Assembly (NCBI GenBank): GCA_041658725.1
Contig: JBAZZQ010000001.1
Span: 1 to 64,000 of the forward strand
Reading direction: 5' to 3'
Source: JBAZZQ01 sp041658725
GTDB lineage: Bacteria > Planctomycetota > Phycisphaerae > JAAYCJ01
Length of the DNA stretch: 64,000 nt
Part shown: positions 41,305 through 49,710 of the stretch, in pieces
Layout of the letters: each line of letters begins with the position of its first letter
Numbering within the stretch: the stretch's first letter is position 1
Position numbers and translations under genes: made by a program
Notes under the pieces: generated by a model
What the model saw: the letters and a program-made list of their open reading frames with translations, nothing else
What the model was told of the DNA's origin: nothing
The model's database searches: none

Positions 41305-43149
41305 ATGGCAAAAGTAAAACCTGAGAAAAAAGGGATCATAAACAACCGCAGACCGAATCTCACAACCGTCGAACCCAGCCTGTTTGACGGCCAAGATGTA
41401 GATTCGATGCAAAAGAAACCTGACCGCCAGGTTGCGAACATTGTTGAACAAGTCATCGAAGAAAAATTAGAATCTACCCCCCCACCGAAACCTCGACGCA
41501 AAACCGAATACCTCGACGCGGAAGGGATGGCCAAAAAGCAACGGGATATTTCCATTTCTGAATTTTTCGCCAAGAACCGCCATCTGCTGGGGTTCGACAA
41601 TCCCCGAAAGGCACTTCTGACCACTATCAAAGAGGCTGTGGATAATTCACTCGATGCCTGCGAAGAATCTGGCATTCTCCCGGATATCACCGTCATCATC
41701 AAGGAGATCAGCGAGGAACGCTACGAAGTAACGGTGGAGGATAACGGTCCGGGGATTGTCAAAGCCCAGGTTCCCCACATCTTCGGACGACTTCTTTATG
41801 GGTCAAAGTTTCATAATCTGAAGATGGCCCGAGGCCAGCAGGGGATCGGAATTTCCGCCGCCGGAATGTACGGCGTGCTGACCACGGGGAAACCCATCCG
41901 AGTTACCAGCAGAATCGGAGCCAAGAAACCGGCCCACTATTATGAGCTAGCCATCGACACCAAGAAAAATCGTCCCGATATCATCAAGGAAGACGAAGTC
42001 GAATTTCCCTACGATCACGGAACCCGCGTTACCATTGAATTACAGGCCAAGTACCAGCGCGGGAAAACCAGCGTGGACGAATATCTCCGTCAGACCGCCA
42101 TCGCCAACCCCCATGCCTCATTTCTCTACACCAATCCGGCGGGCGAACTGGCGGAATTCAAACGCAGTTCCGACGAACTGCCCCCTCAGCCGAAAACTAT
42201 CAAACCCCATCCTTACGGGGTCGAATTGGGAATCCTGATCAAAATGCTCCAGGATTCGGATGAGCGTTCGCTGCATCAATTTCTTACCAAAAACTTTTCT
42301 AGAGTCTCTGCCAGGGTGGCCGACGAAATCATCAAGGAAGCAAAATTATCCGCCAAATCCGACACCCACCGGATAGGACGCACGGAAGCGGACCGGCTTT
42401 TCCAAGCCATCAATCGCGTCAAAATCCCTCAGCCGGCCACCGATTGCATCGTGCCCATCGGAGAAGATAACCTACTCAAAGGATTGCAATCCATCATCAA
42501 GGCCGACTTCTATACCGCCTCCACCCGCCCCCCCGCTGTGTATCGTGGGAATCCCTTCGTCATCGAGGTCGCCCTCGCCTACGGTAAACCGGAAGAATCG
42601 CAATCCGGCGAGCAGCAGGAATTGACCCTCGATGGTAAACTGACCGAGGAGCAACAAATCGACAAACAGCTCGAGCAACTCGACGACGAGGAAAGTGAAA
42701 TGGTCCGGCTGATGCGTTTTGCCAACCGGGTTCCCCTTCTTTACCAACATTCCGCCTGCGCCATGTATAAGTCAATGGTCGGCACGAACTGGCGGCTTTA
42801 TGGCCTTCAACAGTCCAAAGGCGCCTTACCCACCGGTCAAGCCGCCGTCATGATCCATATCGCCTCCGTCTGGGTTCCCTTCACCAGCGAATCCAAGGAA
42901 GCAATCGCCCACTATCCTGAAATCATCAAGGAAATCAAATTGGCCATTCAGGAATGCGGCAGAAAGTTAGGCCGATACCTTAAACATCAAAACCGCGTTT
43001 ATGACGAACTGAAAAAACGAAGCTACATCGAAAAATATATCCCGCACATCGGAATCGCCCTCAAGGAAATCCTCGGCCTGTCTGACACCAAAATCGACAA
43101 GGTCGTCGCTGAACTAAAAGACATCCTCGAACGTTCGAGAAAAATGTAA
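41305..43149 (+). CDS. top6B: DNA topoisomerase VI subunit B
   Basis: 614 residues. The GHKL ATPase core has the Bergerat-fold motifs IKEAVDNSLDACEE, VEDNGPGI and GQQGIGISAAGMYGVLTTG. An H2TH-like segment and the transducer domain follow, and the end (VYDELKKRSYIEKYIPHIGIAL) matches archaeal Top6B. The protein also has a Lys/Pro-rich N-terminal extension of about 60 residues. With the Spo11-like A subunit it forms a type IIB topoisomerase that passes duplex DNA. The A subunit is normally adjacent in archaea but is absent from this window. AGGAG precedes the ATG. Bacterial occurrences are sporadic and thought to be transferred from archaea. Confidence 0.93.
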   Translation: MAKVKPEKKGIINNRRPNLTTVEPSLFDGQDVDSMQKKPDRQVANIVEQVIEEKLESTPPPKPRRKTEYLDAEGMAKKQRDISISEFFAKNRHLLGFDNPRKALLTTIKEAVDNSLDACEESGILPDITVIIKEISEERYEVTVEDNGPGIVKAQVPHIFGRLLYGSKFHNLKMARGQQGIGISAAGMYGVLTTGKPIRVTSRIGAKKPAHYYELAIDTKKNRPDIIKEDEVEFPYDHGTRVTIELQAKYQRGKTSVDEYLRQTAIANPHASFLYTNPAGELAEFKRSSDELPPQPKTIKPHPYGVELGILIKMLQDSDERSLHQFLTKNFSRVSARVADEIIKEAKLSAKSDTHRIGRTEADRLFQAINRVKIPQPATDCIVPIGEDNLLKGLQSIIKADFYTASTRPPAVYRGNPFVIEVALAYGKPEESQSGEQQELTLDGKLTEEQQIDKQLEQLDDEESEMVRLMRFANRVPLLYQHSACAMYKSMVGTNWRLYGLQQSKGALPTGQAAVMIHIASVWVPFTSESKEAIAHYPEIIKEIKLAIQECGRKLGRYLKHQNRVYDELKKRSYIEKYIPHIGIALKEILGLSDTKIDKVVAELKDILERSRKM

Positions 43150-43186
43150 TAGCTGCACTACAACCAGTTAAATCGTATCGAGAATT

Positions 43187-43262
43187 GTCATTGCGAGGCC
43201 ATTTCGATGGCCGAAGCAATCTCGATCCATCCCCAAAAAATGAGATTGCCTCGTCGCTACGC
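43187..43262. repeat. ATTGCGAGG...GAGATTGCCTCG palindromic repeat (family I)
   Basis: GCGAGGCCATTTCGATGGCC and GAAGCAATCTC are partly mirrored by GAGATTGCCTCGTCGCTACG. Another widely distributed intergenic palindrome type. It and the next element fill most of the 333-bp gap 43150-43482. Confidence 0.7.
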
Positions 43263-43286
43263 TCATCCTAATGAACTGATGGTTTG

Positions 43287-43372
43287 GGGTGGCATGGGCA
43301 AGTCTTCTTGCCCGTGGCTTCCAGGCGTGAACGGGAAAAAGACACGGGCAATCGGAATTGCCCATGCCACCC
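43287..43372. repeat. GGGTGGCATGG-shell element (copy H1)
   Basis: Terminal inverted repeats GGGTGGCATGGGCAA (43287-43301) and TTGCCCATGCCACCC (43358-43372) are perfect over 15 bp. They enclose TTGCCCGTG/CACGGGCAA. The outer 11 bases are shared with 57917-58004, whose interior differs. Confidence 0.8.
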
Positions 43373-43482
43373 AGTTCTTTGTGAATATCATGGCTTCAGG
43401 AGGCTCTGGTTGTTTTCAGGAAACTTTTATATAATGTACTACGCTCAACAAAAAAACGAATCAAATTATAGGAGGCGATGTA

Positions 43483-45609
43483 ATGCGAACCATTATTGGC
43501 ATTCTGCTATTAATGAGTGTTTTCCTGCTTCAAGGATGCGGAAGTGGTCTGGAAGAAGGAGACGGATTATCGGCGGAGAGCCGAATCGCGGCGATGGACG
43601 CGGTATCTAAGTTTATAGCCAAACTTCCCGCGGACGGTGATTTCGCGACGAACTTGAATTCGGTGGCGGAATTTCTGTCCAAGCGGAGTGAATTTTCGGC
43701 GACGGGAGTTTCAGATAACTATAGCTGCGTGTGGGGACGATTTCAAAACGGATGGGGGTTTGTCATCAAGACGGATCGCCTGCCGAGTATGCCGATAGAT
43801 ACGACAGCGTCGGCCAAGGTTATGACCCCTGTGATGAGAAAACTGGCGAATATCAGTTCGAATGAGCGAAATGCCAAACTCTCGGACAATATATCGACGT
43901 GGAAGACACGGCCTGAGATGCCGTCGGTCGCTCAGGCGAAATTATTCGCGTGTCTGGGAACTGGTTTTGGGAATGTAGTTCCTACGGTTCGGTCGTGGTT
44001 ACTCAACGCGGGATATTCAGTCAACGATGAACTTTCTTCGGGCGGGACGGTGGAGGATTTGAAAACGGTTCAGGGAGACGGTATCTTTTATATCAGCACG
44101 CATGGCGGGGGCGGACAATTTCACCCGGACGGCGGAGAAATGTTTTGTCTGACGACAGGGACTCTGGTCACGCCGGAAAACGAGGTGATCTATGCGGAAG
44201 ACCTGAATGACAAGTCGCTGGTGATCCAGCAATCGTGGGTGAATAACACAACGGTCGAACGTCGATACGCTATAACGGAAAATTTCGTCAAAAAGTATAT
44301 GAAGTTCGGCAAAAATTCATTCGTCTATATCGATGCCTGCTACGGGGACAATATTGATTTCAGACATGCCTGTGAGGAAGCTGGGGCGTCTCTTTATGTC
44401 AGTTGGACGGGTCCGGTGTATGATCCGTTTGCGGTTCGGGCCGCGTTTTTTATTTTCGACCGGATGCTTGGCGCAAACAGCATGGCCGGTGTGGTTGAAA
44501 ACCCGAAGCAGAGGCCTTTCGATTACAGTCATGTTTATACGGATCTTTTAGAACGCGGGTGGAATCGGAATCCGGGAGAAGGGGATATTCCGGAAGACGG
44601 GCTGTTTAGAAATCTTGTCGTTGTTCCTGGAAAATATCCGGTTCGCCTGGTGATGACGGAAGGGCCGGGCGCGTGCGGATGGCTGGCTCCGAGTATTGAA
44701 TGTCTTCGGGTAAATGAAAGCCCGGAAAACGCGAAAGCGGATATGAGTGAGATGGAGATATTTGGAACGTTTGGAAGCGATCCGGGTGAATCGGGCCGGA
44801 AAGTGGAGATCGAGGATCAGGACCTGCCGGTTCTTTCCTGGACGCCAACGAAGATTGTCTGCGAATTGCCGATTGCCGGCCCTCGCTCGGCGGGCAAGGT
44901 TCAGGTGTTCAGTGGAAACATCAGGAGCAACCTGGTTCCGCTGACCGACTGGTGGCTTACTTTACGATATAAGGCTAAAGGGGAGGGTTCGCTGCAGACC
45001 ACTATGGATATCACCTGCCATCTGCGTTATGACGTGCACGGATTTCGGACAGTGTGCGGCACCCCTCTTTGGGGGCAGTGGCGATTTTTACCGAATATAG
45101 AAGGATTCGATACGTATGAGACCACCATCGGGAGAAGTTCTTACGGATTATGGTCGGCGGGAGGTTTGCACGACGTTTACCATACCACGTCTCAGGACAA
45201 CCCGGAACAGCCGCCGCCTCAGACGACATTGGCATATACGCTTGGATGGGAGGGCAGTGGAACGATTCCGTACGGTAGCATGTTGGGAAGCTTTTCCCAA
45301 CTTCATTATGATGATAAGGCGATTCCTCCATACGCTAAAGTCGCCTCTCCTCGCGGAATTGAGATTGTGAAACCGGAGGTGTATATCCATCTGACGGTAA
45401 ACGCGACGGCGACAATGGATGTTACTATCGGTTATTCATTTTACGAAAAAGCTCAAATCGGTAATGGAATCAAAGAAATTGATGTCATACTGGATGGCAA
45501 GTCATACATCAAAGGCGGCTGGATGAATAAGAGCGGAGATAATAATTCGACGGTTGCATGGAGTCTGACCGTGCCGCGGTTCCAGCCTGACGAATCGACG
45601 GCGCACTAA
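43483..45609 (+). CDS. Lipoprotein with caspase-like (clan CD) peptidase domain and IPT-like domain
   Basis: 708 residues. The lipobox LLQGC places lipid on Cys19. Residues about 150-340 have the two-part layout of caspase-like cysteine peptidases: a hydrophobic strand ending in His-Gly (IFYISTHGGGG, His207) and a second ending Asp-Ala-Cys (FVYIDACYGDN, Cys286). An IPT/TIG-like sandwich follows at about 400-485 (LSWTPTKIVCELP), then about 200 residues of unassigned beta-rich sequence. Membrane-anchored caspase-like enzymes are rarely described, so the target is unknown. AGGAGG precedes the ATG. Monocistronic, flanked on both sides by repeats. The coding strand is G-rich, unlike its neighbours. 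Confidence 0.7.
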   Translation: MRTIIGILLLMSVFLLQGCGSGLEEGDGLSAESRIAAMDAVSKFIAKLPADGDFATNLNSVAEFLSKRSEFSATGVSDNYSCVWGRFQNGWGFVIKTDRLPSMPIDTTASAKVMTPVMRKLANISSNERNAKLSDNISTWKTRPEMPSVAQAKLFACLGTGFGNVVPTVRSWLLNAGYSVNDELSSGGTVEDLKTVQGDGIFYISTHGGGGQFHPDGGEMFCLTTGTLVTPENEVIYAEDLNDKSLVIQQSWVNNTTVERRYAITENFVKKYMKFGKNSFVYIDACYGDNIDFRHACEEAGASLYVSWTGPVYDPFAVRAAFFIFDRMLGANSMAGVVENPKQRPFDYSHVYTDLLERGWNRNPGEGDIPEDGLFRNLVVVPGKYPVRLVMTEGPGACGWLAPSIECLRVNESPENAKADMSEMEIFGTFGSDPGESGRKVEIEDQDLPVLSWTPTKIVCELPIAGPRSAGKVQVFSGNIRSNLVPLTDWWLTLRYKAKGEGSLQTTMDITCHLRYDVHGFRTVCGTPLWGQWRFLPNIEGFDTYETTIGRSSYGLWSAGGLHDVYHTTSQDNPEQPPPQTTLAYTLGWEGSGTIPYGSMLGSFSQLHYDDKAIPPYAKVASPRGIEIVKPEVYIHLTVNATATMDVTIGYSFYEKAQIGNGIKEIDVILDGKSYIKGGWMNKSGDNNSTVAWSLTVPRFQPDESTAH

Positions 45610-45778
45610 ACGATGGGTTTATACCAAATAACGGCGTTGGATGTCCGGATAACCCGTATAAACAAAGCGTGTTCGCGTCAACTTCGCAGGTTAGATATAA
45701 TAAAACATTAAAATTCGCGGGGATTTTATACAATCCTAACACAATCCTAACAATTGTCGGTTATTGTTGCTCTTTGTA

Positions 45779-45916
45779 AAAGCCTATCCCAGTAGGCTCC
45801 TTCTATATGTCATGCTGAGCGCAGCGAAGCATCTGGATTCTACCGTATGGGAGGCCAGATCCTTCGCGAAGACGCTCAGGATGACGGAAAACTTGCGGCC
45901 TACTGGGATAGGCTTT
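45779..45916. repeat. Composite element: AAAGCCTATCCCAGTAGGC shell around a GTCATGCTGAGC palindrome (family G)
   Basis: Perfect 19-bp terminal inverted repeats at 45779-45797 and 45898-45916 enclose a palindrome running from GTCATGCTGAGC (45809) to GCTCAGGATGAC (45885). The right end directly abuts AAGGAG, the pstS ribosome site. It occupies most of the second half of the 320-bp gap 45610-45929. The first half is AT-rich with nothing recognised. Confidence 0.8.
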
Positions 45917-45929
45917 AAGGAGTAACATT

Positions 45930-46973
45930 ATGAAAAAAATGACAGTGGCGGGATTGGGTATGACGGTTTTAAGTTTGATTTCATCGGTGGTCATGGCTGA
46001 AACGGTGACGATTACCGGAGCGGGGGCGACTTTTCCCCAGCCGATTTATTCCAAATGGGCGTCGAAGTATCAGAAGCTTTCAGGAGTAAATCTGAATTAT
46101 CAGGGCGAGGGATCGGGGTTCGGCATCGCACAGATCGAAAAGAAGCTGGTCGATTTTGGAGCCAGCGATGCCCCGCTGAAGGAACCCGAATTGAAAAAAT
46201 TCGGTCTGGTTCAATTCCCGATGATTATCGGCGGCGTGGTTCCCATCGTCAATATAAAGGACGTCAAGCCTGGTCAGATGAAACTGACGGGAAAAATTCT
46301 GGCTGACATTTACCTCGGAACAATCACTAAGTGGAATGATCCTGCGATTAAGGAAATAAATAAAAACTTAAATCTTCCCGATCAGGCGATCACCGTTGTA
46401 CACCGGTCTGATGGGTCGGGCACGACGTGGCTGTTTACGAATTATCTGGATAAAGTCTCGGCAACCTGGCATGAAAAAGTTGGGACGAATAAATCCGTCT
46501 CCTGGCCGGCGGGAATTGGCGGGAAAGGAAATCCGGGGGTGGCCAATTATGTCAAACAAACCCCCGGCTCGATTGGATATGTCGAATATTCCTACGCTCT
46601 TCCGAATAAACTGATCTACACGGAAATGAAAAATATTGCCGGTAAATTCGTCAGCCCGACAATCAAGTCATTCCAGTCCGCCGCAGCCGGCGCCGATTGG
46701 AAAAAAGTTCCGGGTTATTACGTCGTATTGACCGAGCAGGAAGGAAAGGATACCTGGCCGATCACCGGAGCGTCTTTTATCCTTCTCCACAAAGAACAAC
46801 CGAGCGTGGAACATGCAAAGGCGATGCTTAAATTCTTTGACTGGTGCTATAAGCACGGTGCCCAGGATGCCCAAAAGAATGATTATGTCCCCATTCCCAA
46901 AAAGGTTTTTGAAATGGTGGAAGAAACCTGGAAAAAAGAAATCACCGCCAACGGTACACCGGTTTGGCCATAA
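45930..46973 (+). CDS. pstS: Phosphate ABC transporter, substrate-binding protein
   Basis: 347 residues with a signal peptide (cleavage about after VMA, residue 23). The phosphate-binding segments GAGATFPQPIYSKW, YQGEGSGFGIAQI, FGASDAPL and RSDGSGTTWLFTNYL are the PstS pattern. It captures phosphate in the periplasm for PstCAB. First gene of pstSCAB-phoU. AAGGAG lies 7 nt before the ATG, immediately after a palindromic element. No PhoB box was recognised. Confidence 0.96.
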   Translation: MKKMTVAGLGMTVLSLISSVVMAETVTITGAGATFPQPIYSKWASKYQKLSGVNLNYQGEGSGFGIAQIEKKLVDFGASDAPLKEPELKKFGLVQFPMIIGGVVPIVNIKDVKPGQMKLTGKILADIYLGTITKWNDPAIKEINKNLNLPDQAITVVHRSDGSGTTWLFTNYLDKVSATWHEKVGTNKSVSWPAGIGGKGNPGVANYVKQTPGSIGYVEYSYALPNKLIYTEMKNIAGKFVSPTIKSFQSAAAGADWKKVPGYYVVLTEQEGKDTWPITGASFILLHKEQPSVEHAKAMLKFFDWCYKHGAQDAQKNDYVPIPKKVFEMVEETWKKEITANGTPVWP

Positions 46974-46986
46974 TGTGTAAGTGTCC

Positions 46987-47053
46987 TGTGCCACGGTCGG
47001 CTTGTCCGACCGTGTGTTGATAGACACGGCTGGACAAGCCAGCCGTGGCACAA
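46987..47053. repeat. Double hairpin of the GCCACGGTCGG family (copy C2)
   Basis: CCACGGTCGGCTTGTCCGACCGTG and CACGGCTGGACAAGCCAGCCGTGG are each hairpins and also mirror each other (outer TGTGCCACGG with CCGTGGCACA). It lies between pstS and pstC, where it may stabilise or attenuate the pst message. Confidence 0.85.
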
Positions 47054-47076
47054 GGTAGATAAACGATGGAAATTGT

Positions 47077-48012
47077 ATGAAACATGAAACCGGCTCGAAG
47101 AGCCAGGTCAGAGCTGATTGGGTCTTTCGATGGTTTACCGCGCTATGCGCGGTCACCGTCGTTTTAATCGTCAGCGGCATTTTTGTCGAGTTGATTATTA
47201 ATTCCCGGATATCTCTGCAAAAGTTTGGTTTGGGCTTTTTGGTTTCCAATGTCTGGAACCCCGTAACGGAAAATTTTGGCGCCGTCAGCAGTATCTACGG
47301 TACGCTGGCGACTACCGCCATCGCGATGGTCCTGGCCACGCCCGTCAGCTTGATTATCGCGTTATTTCTTGTAGAGCTGGCTCCGCCGAAGGTAAGCAGT
47401 TTCGTAGGAACGGCCATCGAACTACTGGCTGCCATCCCCAGCATTATTTACGGCATGTGGGGGCTTTTTGTCTTCGCCCCGCTGATGCTCAATTATGTTT
47501 ATCCTGTCCTCGGAAAAATCGGCGGACCGCTTTTTTCCGGTCCGCCCCTGGGCATTGGAATCTTACCGGCAGGAATGATCCTTGCCTTGATGATTCTTCC
47601 CTTCATAACCGCCGTAACCCGCGATGTGTTTATGATGGTCCCTTCCGTCGTCAAGGAAGCCGCCCACGGCATGGGGGCCACCACATGGGAGGTTACGTAC
47701 AAAGTAACTTTGCGCCATTGCATTAGCGGAATCATCGGCGCGCTCTTTCTGGGTCTTGGCCGAGCGATTGGAGAAACAATGGCGGTCACGTTTGTGATTG
47801 GAAACGAGCATCGAATCTCCGGCTCACTCTTTGCCCCCGGCAACAGTATTGCCTCCACCCTCGCCAATGAATTTACCGAAGCGTCCGAGCCGATTTACCT
47901 TAGCTCCCTTTTTGAATTGGGTTTGGTCCTTTTTATCATCACGATGGTTTTTCAGGTGGTCGCCCATTTCTGGCTTCGGAGATTGCGGCAATCGATAGGA
48001 GGGCGGGCATGA
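47077..48012 (+). CDS. pstC: Phosphate ABC transporter permease PstC
   Basis: 311 residues, six membrane spans. The binding-protein-dependent transport signature near ATTWEVTYKVTLRHCISGIIGALFLGLGRAIGETMA (residues about 205-240, including the EAA-type loop) and the fingerprint FGAVSSIYGTLATT fit PstC. Forms the membrane channel with PstA. Overlaps pstA by 4 nt. Confidence 0.95.
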   Translation: MKHETGSKSQVRADWVFRWFTALCAVTVVLIVSGIFVELIINSRISLQKFGLGFLVSNVWNPVTENFGAVSSIYGTLATTAIAMVLATPVSLIIALFLVELAPPKVSSFVGTAIELLAAIPSIIYGMWGLFVFAPLMLNYVYPVLGKIGGPLFSGPPLGIGILPAGMILALMILPFITAVTRDVFMMVPSVVKEAAHGMGATTWEVTYKVTLRHCISGIIGALFLGLGRAIGETMAVTFVIGNEHRISGSLFAPGNSIASTLANEFTEASEPIYLSSLFELGLVLFIITMVFQVVAHFWLRRLRQSIGGRA

Positions 48013-48854
48013 GACCGCGCTCGAATTTAATCCGTCGAACGATAAATCAGACCGTCATGAGTATTTCCTTGCTGACGAGTCTGGTGGGAATACTGATGTT
48101 GGCTTGGATTCTCTATGAGGTCATCAGCCGTGGGGCTGGGGCTTTTAACTGGTCGTTCTTTACCAAACCGCCCGTTCCTCTGGGTGAGACGGGCGGCGGG
48201 GTGGCCAATGCCATTTTGGGAACTCTTCTACTTACATTGCTGGCTACGGTTATCGGAGTTCCTATCGGTCTTTTCGCCGGTGTATTTCTGGCCGAATTCG
48301 GACATCAAAGCCGATTATCAAGCCCCGTTCGGTTTCTTTGCAACATCCTGATGGGCACGCCTTCGATTATTGTCGGTGTGTTTGTCTATTCACTTCTCGT
48401 CGTTCCACTCGGGCATTTTTCCGGTTATGCCGGAGCGATTGCGCTGGCGGTTATTATGATCCCCCTGATCGCCCGGACCGCCGAGGATATGTTGAACCTC
48501 GTTCCCGACACACTCCGCGAATCGGCTTTGGCTTTGGGCGCTCCGCGATGGAAAGTTACCCTGGGCGTGGTCTTTCGCGCCGCAAAAAAAGGGCTGCTCA
48601 CCGGGGCCTTACTCGCCATAGCCCGCGTCTCCGGTGAGACCGCCCCCCTGCTCTTTACCGCCCTGAACAGCCCCTATTGGCCGCGGTCCATGTCACAGCC
48701 GATCAGCAATCTGACCAAAACCATTTATGATTACGCCATGTCCCCCTACGCCGATTGGCACCAGATCGCCTGGGGCGCGTCTTTTCTCATTACCGTAAGT
48801 GTGCTCTTGCTAACCATATCGGCCAGGGTAATATTACACGAGAGGAAACGATGA
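48009..48854 (+). CDS. pstA: Phosphate ABC transporter permease PstA
   Basis: 281 residues, six spans. GVPIGLFAGVFLAEFG, MGTPSIIVGVFVYSLLV and the EAA-type loop SALALGAPRWKVTLGVVFR match PstA. ATGA overlap with pstC and another ATGA overlap with pstB show tight translational coupling. Confidence 0.95.
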   Translation: MRPRSNLIRRTINQTVMSISLLTSLVGILMLAWILYEVISRGAGAFNWSFFTKPPVPLGETGGGVANAILGTLLLTLLATVIGVPIGLFAGVFLAEFGHQSRLSSPVRFLCNILMGTPSIIVGVFVYSLLVVPLGHFSGYAGAIALAVIMIPLIARTAEDMLNLVPDTLRESALALGAPRWKVTLGVVFRAAKKGLLTGALLAIARVSGETAPLLFTALNSPYWPRSMSQPISNLTKTIYDYAMSPYADWHQIAWGASFLITVSVLLLTISARVILHERKR

Positions 48855-49699
48855 TTGTGACAGAAAATACAAAGGATATCTACAAGGCGCCGGTAGAACT
48901 CTTTGCCGAAAAGAAGCCCCATCCGGCTCAGGGGCAGCAACCATTGTCGGTCAAGGTATCGGTGCAAAATTTGAATTTTCACTATGGCCGCCATCAAGCC
49001 CTTTACGATAATAAAATCGATATCTACGCCAACCAGGTTACCGCCATCATCGGTCCCTCCGGCTGCGGTAAATCCACTCACATTCGGACGTATAACCGCA
49101 TTTTCGAACTCTATCGTGATCAGCGGGCTGAAGGTGAAATCCTGCTCGATGGCGAAAACATTCTCTCCCCCGCCGCGAATCTGATTGAACTGCGAAAAAA
49201 AGTCGGAATGATCTTTCAAAAACCAAGCCCTTTTCCCATGAGCATTTTCGAAAATGTCGCTTATGGCCTGCGGCTTCACTATTCGATGGGCCGTCACGAG
49301 CTTTCCAATCGCGTCGAGGACGCGCTGAAACGCTCCGCCCTTTGGAAGGAAGTGGAAAACAAACTGGATGAGCCTGGGACGGCACTTTCCGGCGGTCAGC
49401 AGCAACGACTCTGTATCGCCCGGGCCATCGCCATCGAACCGGAACTGCTCCTCATGGACGAACCCAGCTCCGCCATCGACCCGGTCGCCACCGCCAAAAT
49501 TGAAGACCTCATCGAAACCCTTAAAACCAAATTCACCATCGTCCTGGTGACTCACAACATGCAGCAGGCGGCCAGAGTTTCCGATTTTACCGCCTTTTTT
49601 TACAACGGCAGCATCATTGAATTCGGCAGAACCGAGCAGATATTCAAAAAACCGACCCAAAAACAGACCGAAGATTACATCACAGGACGATTTGGTTAA
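48851..49699 (+). CDS. pstB: Phosphate ABC transporter ATP-binding protein
   Basis: 282 residues from the ATG at 48851 with GAGAGGAAA upstream. An earlier in-frame ATG lies within pstA. Walker A GPSGCGKSTHIRTYNR, signature LSGGQQQRL, Walker B LLLMDEPSSAIDP and the switch His in LVTHNMQQA are present. The first 30 residues before VQNLNFHYG are an extension not found in E. coli PstB. The Walker A tail reads STHIR where most PstB have STLLR. Confidence 0.95.
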   Translation: MIVTENTKDIYKAPVELFAEKKPHPAQGQQPLSVKVSVQNLNFHYGRHQALYDNKIDIYANQVTAIIGPSGCGKSTHIRTYNRIFELYRDQRAEGEILLDGENILSPAANLIELRKKVGMIFQKPSPFPMSIFENVAYGLRLHYSMGRHELSNRVEDALKRSALWKEVENKLDEPGTALSGGQQQRLCIARAIAIEPELLLMDEPSSAIDPVATAKIEDLIETLKTKFTIVLVTHNMQQAARVSDFTAFFYNGSIIEFGRTEQIFKKPTQKQTEDYITGRFG

Positions 49700-49710
49700 A
49701 GGAGCGCACA

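Noticed and set aside
43207..43610. Two overlapping plus-strand frames before the caspase-like gene
   Set aside because: They cover repeats I and H1 and conflict with the well-supported start at 43483.
45610..45929. PhoB box upstream of pstS
   Set aside because: No pair of CTGTCAT-like direct repeats was found. The region holds AT-rich sequence and a palindrome.
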